This document shows positions 16,264-24,467 of a DNA stretch of 64,000 nt, piece after piece. Position 1 is the stretch's first letter. Every line of letters begins with the position of its first letter. The stretch is from Acidobacteriota bacterium (GTDB taxonomy: Bacteria > Acidobacteriota > Thermoanaerobaculia > Multivoradales > Multivoraceae): contig JAJCXN010000041.1 of assembly GCA_029263415.1 (NCBI GenBank), positions 62,001 through 126,000 on the forward strand. The letters run 5' to 3'. The position numbers and the translations under genes were made by a program. Below the pieces are notes generated by a model that was not told where the DNA came from, did not search any database, and worked only from the letters and a program-made list of their open reading frames with translations.

Positions 16264-18561
16264 TTGAGCGACGAGCAATCAGTAAGACAGAGCAATCTGC
16301 AAGCGAGCCCCGATCGGGTTCATGACCAACAACTGGATTTGCTGGTCGTGGGCGGTGGTCCCGGCGGGACGGCGACTGCATTTCGAGCGAAAGAGCTGGG
16401 ATTAGAGGTCCTCGTCATCGACTATGACGACCTGATGAAGCGAATCCGGGACTACTCAAAGGACAAGCTGATTCTGCCTGGCTTCGGAGGTGGCGATCGG
16501 CTTCGCTTTCCCAAGGGTGAGGAGCTGATCGCGAGCTTGAGTTTTGCAGCGATTGACAAGGACGACCTTCACCAGGGCTGGAAGAAGCTTTACGAGCAGC
16601 ACGGTGTTGAGGCTCAGACCGGCGTGGAGCTCACCGCAATCCAGCAAGATTTCGACGGTGTTCATCAAGTCCAGGCGTGGGACCACAAGAACAGATGCGG
16701 AGTCCGGTTTGCTGCGCGACACGTTGCGATCGCTATCGGTCGCGGTGTTCCTCGGCGATTCAATATTCCCGGCGACACCGCCGGAATTGCACTGCGCCTC
16801 AAGAATCCCGAGTCCTATGTTGGGCTTCCAGCCTGTGTGATCGGCGGCGGTACTTCCGCCGCGGAGGCAGTGGTTGCGCTGTCGGAAGTCAAAGCGGCAG
16901 CGAACGACGCCTCACCGGTGTACTGGTCATACCGCGGCGAACGGATGCCGCGAGTGTCAAAAGCGCTGGCAGATGTGTTCTTTGAAGCCTATGTGGGCAA
17001 TGGCAACATCCGGTACTACCCCAACAGCGAACCGACCGCGGTGATTACCGCCGAGGATCGCGCAGAGTACCTTTGCATTCGCACCGACCGTCGCTGGATT
17101 GAAGGGCGGCCGAACGAAACCACTCACCTGGAGTTTCCCAAAGGGTGCTGTCTTGCTTGCATTGGCGAAGACATGCCTGAGAGCTTGCTCGCGACTTTGG
17201 GCGCACCGCTTGTGGAGGGCGGCCCGAAGGGCAGAAAACGTGCCCTCGTGAATCGATTTCTCGAGACCCGCGTGCCGAACCTCTACTTGGTTGGAGACCT
17301 ATTGAGTCAGGCCTACTTCGAAGCGGAGAATTTCGATTGTGATCCTGCGGTCTTGAGCGAAGTAAAGCATCCGGGCAACATAAAGTCGGCCCTCCGAGAC
17401 GGCGTTCGCGTTGCGCAGATCGTGCGTCAGAGGATCGACGGCAAGATTGAGGTCTCGATCGAGATCGAAGATGGAGAAGAGCTAGGACCGCTCTCGGGAA
17501 TGGTTCCCTGGGTGGCTGCCGCGAGTGCGACAACACCCGAAGACCTGGAGCGCACCCCGGAACCGGCATCGTTGGTACATATCTTTGTCGGCGGCGAGAT
17601 CGAGGAGCACGCTCTCGTTGAATGGTCCGTCATGACCATCGGGCGAAGAGGCTGCGACATCAATTGTCCCGACGACACTCTGCTGTCAGACAAGGATGCT
17701 TCGGTGTCGGCGACTGCTAGTGGCTTTGTGCTCAGGGATGACGGCAGTTCCGCCGGTGTTTTCTTGGAATTGGCGGCAGCACGAAAGTTCGAGGTAGAGG
17801 CTGGCGACTTGGTCCGTTGTGGTCGTCAGTTCTTGCGAGTTGACAAAACGCACGGTCAAGGTATGGAGTTGGTTCACTTCGGAGACCGCGGCCGGGAGGT
17901 TGGCCGGTATCCGTTGGCGGAAGGCTCGATCGTGCTTGGCCGGAGGGGAGCGGATGTGATCCTTGACCGTTCGGATAGGACGCTGTCCCGGCGCCACCTT
18001 TCGTTCACTAGGACGGGCGACCGCCTTGAGGTGAAAGACCTCAAGAGCGCGAACGGGACGCTGCTTCGGGTTTGCGAGGGGATGTCCATTGGGCATGGCG
18101 ACCGTTTTCGCGTAGGTGAACAGACGTTTGGATTGAACTTGAAGGGTGACGCGGCGCAGGTATTTGCAGCACCGAGCCGAGCATCCGTTAGTCCGGCTGC
18201 TTCTGAGGAAGCTACCTTGAGTCCGTCCGAAGAGCGCGAGTCGCCACCAGCAGATTCCGGCGACCCTTCGATCGCGCCATCGGTGACCTTCTCTCCAAGC
18301 GGGAAATGCGTCGCTGTCAAGCCTGGCCAGACGATCTGCGAGGCAGCCGAGGCCGCAGGTGTTGCGATCAACGTTGAGTGCCGCGCGGGCATTTGCGGAA
18401 GCGATCCCATCCGGATCGTCTCCGGGCAGGAGTTCCTGGTCAGCGGGCCCGATCGTCAGGAGACTGAGACGCTTGAGGATCTTTGCAACCTGGAAGCGGG
18501 GCCTTGCCGCTTGGCCTGCCAGTTGAGGATTACGGGACCGGTCGAGGTCGAGATTCTCTAG
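16264..18561 (+). CDS. FAD/NAD(P) reductase fused to two FHA domains and a [2Fe-2S] ferredoxin-like domain
   Basis: 765 residues from the TTG at 16264 (MSDEQS...). Residues 24-410 resemble thioredoxin-reductase/YpdA-type flavoproteins: FAD motif VVGGGPGG near 28-35 and a nucleotide site VIGGGTSAAEA near 195-205. No CxxC active site was seen. Two FHA domains follow: the first (about 437-540) has LSDKDA in place of Ser-x-x-His, the second (about 540-630) keeps LGRR, LSRRH and SANGT. The C-terminal 90 residues resemble a plant-type ferredoxin with CRAGIC at 706-711, but the expected third ligand Cys is Asp714; a later RLAC supplies the last Cys. It is probably the NAD(P)H-linked electron entry point of the operon. 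Confidence 0.85.
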   Translation: MSDEQSVRQSNLQASPDRVHDQQLDLLVVGGGPGGTATAFRAKELGLEVLVIDYDDLMKRIRDYSKDKLILPGFGGGDRLRFPKGEELIASLSFAAIDKDDLHQGWKKLYEQHGVEAQTGVELTAIQQDFDGVHQVQAWDHKNRCGVRFAARHVAIAIGRGVPRRFNIPGDTAGIALRLKNPESYVGLPACVIGGGTSAAEAVVALSEVKAAANDASPVYWSYRGERMPRVSKALADVFFEAYVGNGNIRYYPNSEPTAVITAEDRAEYLCIRTDRRWIEGRPNETTHLEFPKGCCLACIGEDMPESLLATLGAPLVEGGPKGRKRALVNRFLETRVPNLYLVGDLLSQAYFEAENFDCDPAVLSEVKHPGNIKSALRDGVRVAQIVRQRIDGKIEVSIEIEDGEELGPLSGMVPWVAAASATTPEDLERTPEPASLVHIFVGGEIEEHALVEWSVMTIGRRGCDINCPDDTLLSDKDASVSATASGFVLRDDGSSAGVFLELAAARKFEVEAGDLVRCGRQFLRVDKTHGQGMELVHFGDRGREVGRYPLAEGSIVLGRRGADVILDRSDRTLSRRHLSFTRTGDRLEVKDLKSANGTLLRVCEGMSIGHGDRFRVGEQTFGLNLKGDAAQVFAAPSRASVSPAASEEATLSPSEERESPPADSGDPSIAPSVTFSPSGKCVAVKPGQTICEAAEAAGVAINVECRAGICGSDPIRIVSGQEFLVSGPDRQETETLEDLCNLEAGPCRLACQLRITGPVEVEIL

Positions 18562-18900
18562 CGCTCGAAACGTGGGCTAGGAGTTTGTGAAATCCCTCTG
18601 CCGCCTGGCTTTGCAATCCATGATACGTCTTAAGGCCGAGTTCGCTCGAGTAAGAAGGTATCCGAGCAAGGTTCGAGCACGGTCACCCGAGGCTTGAGTA
18701 CAGGCGTGCCTCGCGAGAGGGGCGGGTGTGCTGCCAAGCACGTCGGCCAAACCTCGCTAGAGCCGCAGATCCGAGGGTGAGCAGTTGCCCGGGTACCTGT
18801 TGGACAGAAACCTGGTGGATCGTGCCCCCAGCGAAGTTCCGGTCAGCGAGTCCCTGTCATGGTCGGGTGCAATTCAATACTAGCGATGAACCGGTGCTCC
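18562..18900. other. Intergenic stretch, nothing recognised
   Basis: This 339-base region lies between the end of the cytochrome operon and the convergent SDR gene. No convincing coding frame, hairpin terminator or RNA gene was seen. Confidence 0.5.
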
Positions 18901-19746
18901 CTAGGAACGGTCGTCGTCACCGTTGGTAAGCCAGGTGCCGGGAAGCGGGTGATCGCCGAATAGACTGTCTTGGAATCGCTGCATCCCGCCTAGCCAACGG
19001 TCCACATCAGTGGCCTTCCGTCGAGCGTACTCCGCGACTTGAGGGTGGGGCAGCACCCAGAACCGACGTTCCTTGAGGGCCTCGGTCACTACCTCGGCCA
19101 CGTCGGACGGTTGCAGGTCGCCGTCGCCGCTCGCCACTCGAGGGCCGCCAGTCATGCGATCCTTGCTCGGGCTGTTCTCTAGGATCTTGGTGCGCACCGC
19201 TTGTGGGCAAAGAACCGAGACACCGATGCCTTGTGGACCATGGGTGATCGCCAACCACTCGGCAAGTGCCACGGCCGCGTGTTTAGTGACGCTGTAGTGC
19301 AACGAGCCGATCTGGGAGAGCAAGCCCGCGGCTGACGCGGTGTTGAGCAAGTAACCGCTCCCGCGCTCAATCATTCCAGGTAGCACCGCGCGCGCTGCGT
19401 ACATGTGTGACAGAACGTGGACTTCCCACATGCGTTGCAGGTCCTGATTGGACGATTCGAGGCCGCCGACCGTGACGTAACCAGCGTTGGAGACGAACAT
19501 GTCTATGGGGCCGGCATCAACCTCGACCTTGGCCACTAAGTCTTGAATAGCGGCTTCATTGGCGACATCCACAGCATGAGCACTGCCGCGACCTCCCAGA
19601 CTATCGGCGACCGCTTGACTGGCAGCAAGGTCCAGATCGACGACAGCTACGTGCTTTGCACTGTCCGCAGCGAAGCGCTTTGCCAGGCCCTCACCGATAC
19701 CCGCTGCGCCGCCGGTGATGACGATGATCTTGTCTTTGACTTCCAT
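18901..19746 (-). CDS. Short-chain dehydrogenase/reductase (SDR)
   Basis: 281 residues, classical SDR architecture: TGGAAGIGEG cofactor loop near residue 11, NAG (SNAGYV) near 90, a Ser in the NTASAAG strand and the catalytic YSVTK (Tyr-x-x-x-Lys) near 150. An Asp (VDLD) after strand 2 argues for NAD(H) over NADP(H). It is an NAD-dependent oxidoreductase of unknown alcohol/ketone substrate. Start ATG at 19746; no strong ribosome-binding site. It lies downstream of the copper monooxygenase-like gene, but a terminator separates them. Confidence 0.9.
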   Translation of the reverse strand: MEVKDKIIVITGGAAGIGEGLAKRFAADSAKHVAVVDLDLAASQAVADSLGGRGSAHAVDVANEAAIQDLVAKVEVDAGPIDMFVSNAGYVTVGGLESSNQDLQRMWEVHVLSHMYAARAVLPGMIERGSGYLLNTASAAGLLSQIGSLHYSVTKHAAVALAEWLAITHGPQGIGVSVLCPQAVRTKILENSPSKDRMTGGPRVASGDGDLQPSDVAEVVTEALKERRFWVLPHPQVAEYARRKATDVDRWLGGMQRFQDSLFGDHPLPGTWLTNGDDDRS

Positions 19747-19851
19747 GGGGGAAAGGGTCCTCTTGCTGCGATGCGGGTTGTCTGTTGCGGGTTCTAGGCG
19801 GGTTCACTAGCGTGGATGGTAACCCAGGCTTGGAGCGACGCTGTTACTCAC

Positions 19852-19880
19852 AAAAAGAGGGGCTCCCGAAGGAGCCCCTC
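19852..19880 (-). terminator. Rho-independent terminator after the monooxygenase-like gene
   Basis: A perfect 10-bp stem GAGGGGCTCC / GGAGCCCCTC (19857-19866 with 19871-19880, loop CGAA) is followed on the minus strand by TTTTTG. It lies about 30 bases after the stop at 19910. Confidence 0.9.
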
Positions 19881-19909
19881 GTTTCGTCCGCTGGCGGCAG
19901 TCGAATCGG

Positions 19910-21694
19910 CTAGTTGTCGCCTGCCGAACTCTGCGCCGCAGCTGCGGCCTTGGCAACCATCGACTGGCCATTCAACCCGCGACCCTTGCCGCGGATCTTG
20001 TCCAAATCCTTGGCTTCTAGTTCGCGGTTGAAGTGTAGTTCGCCTGTCAGCTGGCCGTCCTCGGTGGTCTCGACCACGAAGGCGATCGGCATGCGAGCGC
20101 CGCCCGCATTGGCGATGATGCCGCCGTTTAGGATCCATTGGTTGCCAACCTGGACGGGGTTGCGAATGGTGTTGGTGAAGACCAGTTGGTCGTTCATCAT
20201 GTAGAACTCAGCGGTCTCTGAAGATTCGTCAGGCAGCACCAACCCCCACTTTCCGGCAAAGCCCATGCCGTCCATGGCGACCATGTAAGACGACTCTGCC
20301 GGATGGTTCGTCAGCAGCTTCTCGATCTGCTTGTTCACCCGTGGTCCTCTTGGTTTCATCCGCTCTGCGTCGATGAAATCGATGAAACCCACCAACATTT
20401 CATTGTTGGTGCCGTCACCCCAAGGAACCTCCATCGACGGATCGGGATTGGCAGGGTTCTCGGACGAGTTGTCCCAGTGTGCTTCGACATAGACGATCGA
20501 TCCTGCTGGGGCGAACATGGGTTCTTCGAGCCGATAGATGTTCTGCCAATCGTAATCGTAGGCGGGCACGTCCAGCAGCACCTCGCGCGATCCGTCCGGC
20601 CGCTGCATGGTGTATTTCATCGACTTGCCACGATTGTGCATGTGCGGCAGGAAGGACAGGATCTTGCTGTCGTTGGCAAAGATGTAAAGAGCGTCTTCTC
20701 TATGATCTGCGTCGCCCGCGGCGATCTTGAGCCCCATGTCCACGGCAAAAGCTGTAGTGATGACCTTTTCGATCTCGCCCTCGCCAAAGTAGACGCCCAG
20801 CTTCGAAGCATCAGTTCCGGCGTTGCCGCTTGGGTGATAGTGCATGTTGAACGAGAACAGCAAGTCTGGCTTGGTGGTGTGGCCGATACCGGTTTCAAAT
20901 TCCGTGGGCGGAGAGCCTGCCACCCAGACCCCGCCGATCCGGGGAGCTTCGACCATTCCGATCGGCCGACGCGCGGCTTCATTCAAGAAGATCGTACGGG
21001 CGGCTCCACTGCTGACGTTGTCCTCATCGTCTTCGTCACCAATACCGAACGGGCCGAGATAGGTGACGACGTGATGGAGTACGTCGGTGTTGCCTGGCAG
21101 TAGTTCGAGCGCTTGGATCCACTTGCCCTCGGGGATCTCAGCACCAAAGACCTGCGTGACGAACAGGTCAGGACCACCGTCGGGCACGTCGATCGCGGCG
21201 AGATCGATCACATAATCTGGTTCCCGACCCATCTTCCAGGAGCCTGCTGCCGGCAGTTCTGGCGCCTTCGGCACAGCACCAAGATCTCCGGGCTTTGCGC
21301 CTTGGTCAACCCACTTCGAAATCAGCGCGACGTCGCGGTCTGAGAGCGAGATGTCGTTGGCGAACTTGCCGTGCTCGGGGTTTGCGTCCCACGGCGGCAT
21401 GTCGCGCGATACCACCGCGCGCTGGATCGACTTCGCCCATGGACGTGTGGAGTTGTAGTCGAGTAGCGACATCGGTGCGACGTCGTTGGGACGGTGGCAG
21501 GTGATGCAGTTGCTGTTGAAGATCGCCGCAACGTGCTCGGAGTATGTGACTTGGGCAGGGAGGTCGACGGCTCCGTTGTTCTTTGCAGCGTTGACGTTTG
21601 CTGCAACGGCAGGGCTCGCCAATATGCTGCTTACGAGCACGCCGGTAGTGAGCAAGTAACTGGTCGACCGACCAATTAGCGATTGAACGAACAT
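19910..21694 (-). CDS. Exported copper type II monooxygenase-like protein with N-terminal haem c site
   Basis: 594 residues from the ATG at 21694, preceded by AGGAG; a longer in-frame version lacks support. A signal peptide ends near SPAVAA. A cytochrome c motif CITCH lies at about residue 63 with a distal Met candidate (VAPMSL). The rest resembles the copper type II ascorbate-dependent monooxygenase (PHM/DBH) fold: VLHHVVTYLGP (adjacent His pair), FNMHYHPSG (His-x-His) and LPHMHNRGKS. Such proteins in bacteria are often fused to or paired with c-type cytochromes. The substrate is unknown. Alternative: a cytochrome/copper protein without monooxygenase activity. Confidence 0.8.
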   Translation of the reverse strand: MFVQSLIGRSTSYLLTTGVLVSSILASPAVAANVNAAKNNGAVDLPAQVTYSEHVAAIFNSNCITCHRPNDVAPMSLLDYNSTRPWAKSIQRAVVSRDMPPWDANPEHGKFANDISLSDRDVALISKWVDQGAKPGDLGAVPKAPELPAAGSWKMGREPDYVIDLAAIDVPDGGPDLFVTQVFGAEIPEGKWIQALELLPGNTDVLHHVVTYLGPFGIGDEDDEDNVSSGAARTIFLNEAARRPIGMVEAPRIGGVWVAGSPPTEFETGIGHTTKPDLLFSFNMHYHPSGNAGTDASKLGVYFGEGEIEKVITTAFAVDMGLKIAAGDADHREDALYIFANDSKILSFLPHMHNRGKSMKYTMQRPDGSREVLLDVPAYDYDWQNIYRLEEPMFAPAGSIVYVEAHWDNSSENPANPDPSMEVPWGDGTNNEMLVGFIDFIDAERMKPRGPRVNKQIEKLLTNHPAESSYMVAMDGMGFAGKWGLVLPDESSETAEFYMMNDQLVFTNTIRNPVQVGNQWILNGGIIANAGGARMPIAFVVETTEDGQLTGELHFNRELEAKDLDKIRGKGRGLNGQSMVAKAAAAAQSSAGDN

Positions 21695-22030
21695 GTGAGG
21701 CTCCTTCGAGGGTTCGAAAGCGATGGATGCGAGTTTCAGGGAAGGCCGGAAACCGTGACGAGAGGTTGCGTCTTTTGGCACTACGCGCAGCGGTGCTGGC
21801 AGTTTCGAGCAGGCTGGAGTATATCGAGAGTTCGAGGCGCCCGCTTTGGGAGAATCAGCCGCGCCGTACGGTCGCGGCTGATTTCGGTCAAAGCCCGTCA
21901 CCACGCCTGCGCTTTGAGGCTAAGTGCCTGGCGCTGACCGACCAGTTCGTCCGTTCGTAGTGTCATCTCGGGCTCTAGCGATCAGGGTCCGGTGCAGTCC
22001 GGTGCCATCGCCCTCGCAATCTTGGCCGGC
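21695..22030. other. Intergenic region with a terminator-like hairpin
   Basis: 336 bases between two minus-strand genes. It should hold the promoter of the monooxygenase-like gene and the 3' region of the S9 peptidase gene. The hairpin at 21855-21881 is the only clear structure. Confidence 0.5.
21855..21881 (-). terminator. Possible terminator hairpin downstream of the S9 peptidase
   Basis: A perfect 9-bp stem TCAGCCGCG / CGCGGCTGA with a 9-base loop, about 150 bases after the peptidase stop. The minus-strand tail is ATTCTCCC, lacking a proper T run, so termination is uncertain. It could also be a protein-binding palindrome. Confidence 0.4.
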
Positions 22031-24175
22031 CTATTCTCCGTCTCCGTCTCCGTCTCCGTCTCCGTCTCCGTTTTTGTCCTCGGTGGCATCCACCCAGGGC
22101 AGGAACGGGGCGTAGTCGATCTCGTAGGCCGGGGGTTCCTTGCTACGACTCTTGCCGTCGGCCAAGTAGTGGTCAAACCAGCGCAGGGTCCTCAGCAGGT
22201 AGTCAAAGCGGGCGGCAGACTTACGGTTGCCGTGGCCCTCTCCTGGATAGAGCACGAGTCTTACCGGCGCTTGGTCAAGCACTTTAAGGTGACGGTGCAG
22301 TTCCAATGACTGACTGGGATGCACGCGAGGGTCATCTTCGCCGTGCAGGATCAAGGTGGGGGTGTGGTTGCGCTTCGCGTAGTAGATCGGCGAACTCTTA
22401 GCGAAGTACTCCCAGTCTTCCCACAACCATTTGCGGTGGTGCACGTCGTGCATCTCGCGCGGAATGTCGGTAGTGCCGACTTTGGAGATGTTGTCCGAGA
22501 TGCCGACGAAAGGGATCGCCGCTGCGAAGCGATCGGAGTAGTAGGTGGTGGCCCAGGCCGAGGCGTAGCCGCCGTAGGAACCGCCGGTGATGCCAACCCG
22601 ATCCTTGTCGACTAGTCCGATCTTGATCAGGTGGTCGACGCCATCGACGTAGTCGTCAAACTCAGGGCCCGCCGCATCTGCCTGCGAGAGCTTGGAGAAC
22701 TCAACGCCGCGACCGGTAGAACCGCGATAGTTGGGGTAGAAGACGGCGTATCCGCGTGCCGCAGCGAGTTGCCCTAGCTGCGAATAGCCGGTCAGCCAGC
22801 CGTTGCGATAGTGACTCTCGGGCCCGCCGTGCACGATCATCATGAGCGGGTAGCGCTGCTCCTTAGAGTAGTCGAGCGGGTAGATCAGCACCCCCTCAAT
22901 CTCGAGTCCATCGCGCGCTGCATAGCGGACCACTTCCTGTTTCGAGAGCCTGACATTGTCGAGCCACGGGTTGGAGTCGGTGTGACGGGTCAGCTTGCCA
23001 GCGTCGAAAGTGTGCAGTTCAGTGGGATGTTGCGGGCGTTGGCCGAGTAGGGCGAGCTTGCCCTCGCGGGCGTCGACTCGGGTGAAGACGCCTTCAGCCG
23101 CCGCGATCAGGGTCGAAGCGGAGCGGCCGTTGACGTTGATCTCACGGACTTCCGTTTCAGCACCGGTGTCGGCGATGAACACCAATGTGTCGGTGTTTTT
23201 CCAGGCGAAGTCGGCAACGTGGCCTTCAAAGTCTGGTGCGACGTCTTGCAACGCGTCGTCAGAGCCCGTAACCATCAGTCGGCCGGCGGCAGGGTCGTTG
23301 AGGTCTGCTGCAGAGATCATCGCAAGGGTTGAGCCGTTCGGGCTCGGCAGAACCTTGCCGAGTTTGCCAGGGTTGTTGATGGTTCTCTGGGTGGCGCCAT
23401 CGAGGCCAACGACCCGAGTCTTGATCCGGGCGTAGCTATCGTCGATCAGCGGAGTGGGAGTGACCGTGATGACGAGACCTGAACCGGTGGGCAAGAAGCG
23501 CACGCTTCGCACCGAGGAAGAGGTGCCCGCACCATCGATCTCAACCTCTTCGATCTCAGCGTCCGCGTTTCCAGAGTCACCCGCCAGCTTCGCGAGGTAT
23601 AGCCGCGTAAAGGGCCGGTCCTCTTCGTAGATGACCTGGTTGAAGCCTTTCTTCGCGGCCTTCTCAGCCGCTTCAGCTTTCTTCTGTGAAGCGGTGAAGG
23701 CCACGGAGTTCCCGTCGGGCGACCAGGAGTACGCACCGACGTTGGTCTCATGCTCTACCAGCTTGCGCGCCTCGCCGCCGCGAGTGGAGATCACATAGAG
23801 CGAGCGATGATCGTCGCCATCACGCTTGTCCAGAAAAGATATCTCGCCCGCTGGGGTCCAAGCGACCGAGCCGATGCTGACTTCACCGGTGATGAATGGC
23901 ACGGGCTCAGCGTCTTCACTGCTGAGGTCTAGAACGTGCAGCTCGGCCCAGCTCGACCCGCTGTCGTCTTCCATCGGTTTGCGCGGGATGGAGACGGTAT
24001 ATGCCACGTGTTTGGCATCTGGCGAGAGTACCGCCGAGGAGATCGATCGGGTGGTGGCGATCTGCCATGGTTGCATGGTGTCGTCGGGCTGCTGCGCGGC
24101 GGCGCCGGTCGCTAGTACCACGGTCATGGTGGAGGCGACGAGAGCGTTGCGAACGAGACCTGAAATGCGGTTCAT
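22031..24175 (-). CDS. S9-family prolyl oligopeptidase / acylaminoacyl peptidase, exported
   Basis: 714 residues from the ATG at 24175, which follows AAAGGAAA; a further in-frame ATG upstream is less likely. A signal peptide ends near ATGAAAQ. The N-terminal half is a WD/beta-propeller-like domain (repeated WSPDG-type strands). The C-terminal alpha/beta hydrolase has the nucleophile in GGSYGGYAS, the Asp in HGEDDPRVH and the His in PGEGHGN. It hydrolyses short peptides, probably in the periplasm. The last residues are a Gly-Asp repeat coded by six perfect hexamers, odd for this family and resembling acidic Ca-binding runs. Confidence 0.92.
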   Translation of the reverse strand: MNRISGLVRNALVASTMTVVLATGAAAQQPDDTMQPWQIATTRSISSAVLSPDAKHVAYTVSIPRKPMEDDSGSSWAELHVLDLSSEDAEPVPFITGEVSIGSVAWTPAGEISFLDKRDGDDHRSLYVISTRGGEARKLVEHETNVGAYSWSPDGNSVAFTASQKKAEAAEKAAKKGFNQVIYEEDRPFTRLYLAKLAGDSGNADAEIEEVEIDGAGTSSSVRSVRFLPTGSGLVITVTPTPLIDDSYARIKTRVVGLDGATQRTINNPGKLGKVLPSPNGSTLAMISAADLNDPAAGRLMVTGSDDALQDVAPDFEGHVADFAWKNTDTLVFIADTGAETEVREINVNGRSASTLIAAAEGVFTRVDAREGKLALLGQRPQHPTELHTFDAGKLTRHTDSNPWLDNVRLSKQEVVRYAARDGLEIEGVLIYPLDYSKEQRYPLMMIVHGGPESHYRNGWLTGYSQLGQLAAARGYAVFYPNYRGSTGRGVEFSKLSQADAAGPEFDDYVDGVDHLIKIGLVDKDRVGITGGSYGGYASAWATTYYSDRFAAAIPFVGISDNISKVGTTDIPREMHDVHHRKWLWEDWEYFAKSSPIYYAKRNHTPTLILHGEDDPRVHPSQSLELHRHLKVLDQAPVRLVLYPGEGHGNRKSAARFDYLLRTLRWFDHYLADGKSRSKEPPAYEIDYAPFLPWVDATEDKNGDGDGDGDGDGE
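22035..22070 (-). repeat. Six perfect hexamer repeats at the 3' end of the S9 peptidase gene
   Basis: TCTCCG is repeated six times on the plus strand. It is read as GGAGAC-type codons giving alternating Gly and Asp just before the stop codon at 22031. Copy number change keeps the frame. Confidence 0.95.
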
Positions 24176-24467
24176 CTTCGTTTCCTTTGTGGATGGAGAG
24201 AGTCGTTCATATGGCTCCAAGTTTAGTGCGTCTTTGCGATCTTGTTTCTCCCGAGATGGGGCGGATTCTGATCCTTTCCGTGCAACCCCCAGATTCGCAG
24301 AAGACTTCGAGTCAATGCTTCATTCCAGACTTCGGATCAGTTTCAACCTGCCACTGTTGCGGCTGGCTAGCTTCGGAGTAGGCTCTCAGGACGAGACGAA
24401 CCGATGACGAGACGAACTCCCTGTTGACCTCACCCTTTGGACCGATCCTTTGAAGCACTCTTCCTCT

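Noticed and set aside
20303-21103. 266-codon plus-strand frame opposite the copper monooxygenase-like gene
   Set aside because: Composition (His/Val/Asp-rich) and position make it a reading-frame shadow of a well-supported gene.
21695-21904. N-terminal 70-residue extension of the monooxygenase-like ORF
   Set aside because: The ATG at 21694 has AGGAG at the right distance and begins a signal peptide, so the upstream part is untranslated.
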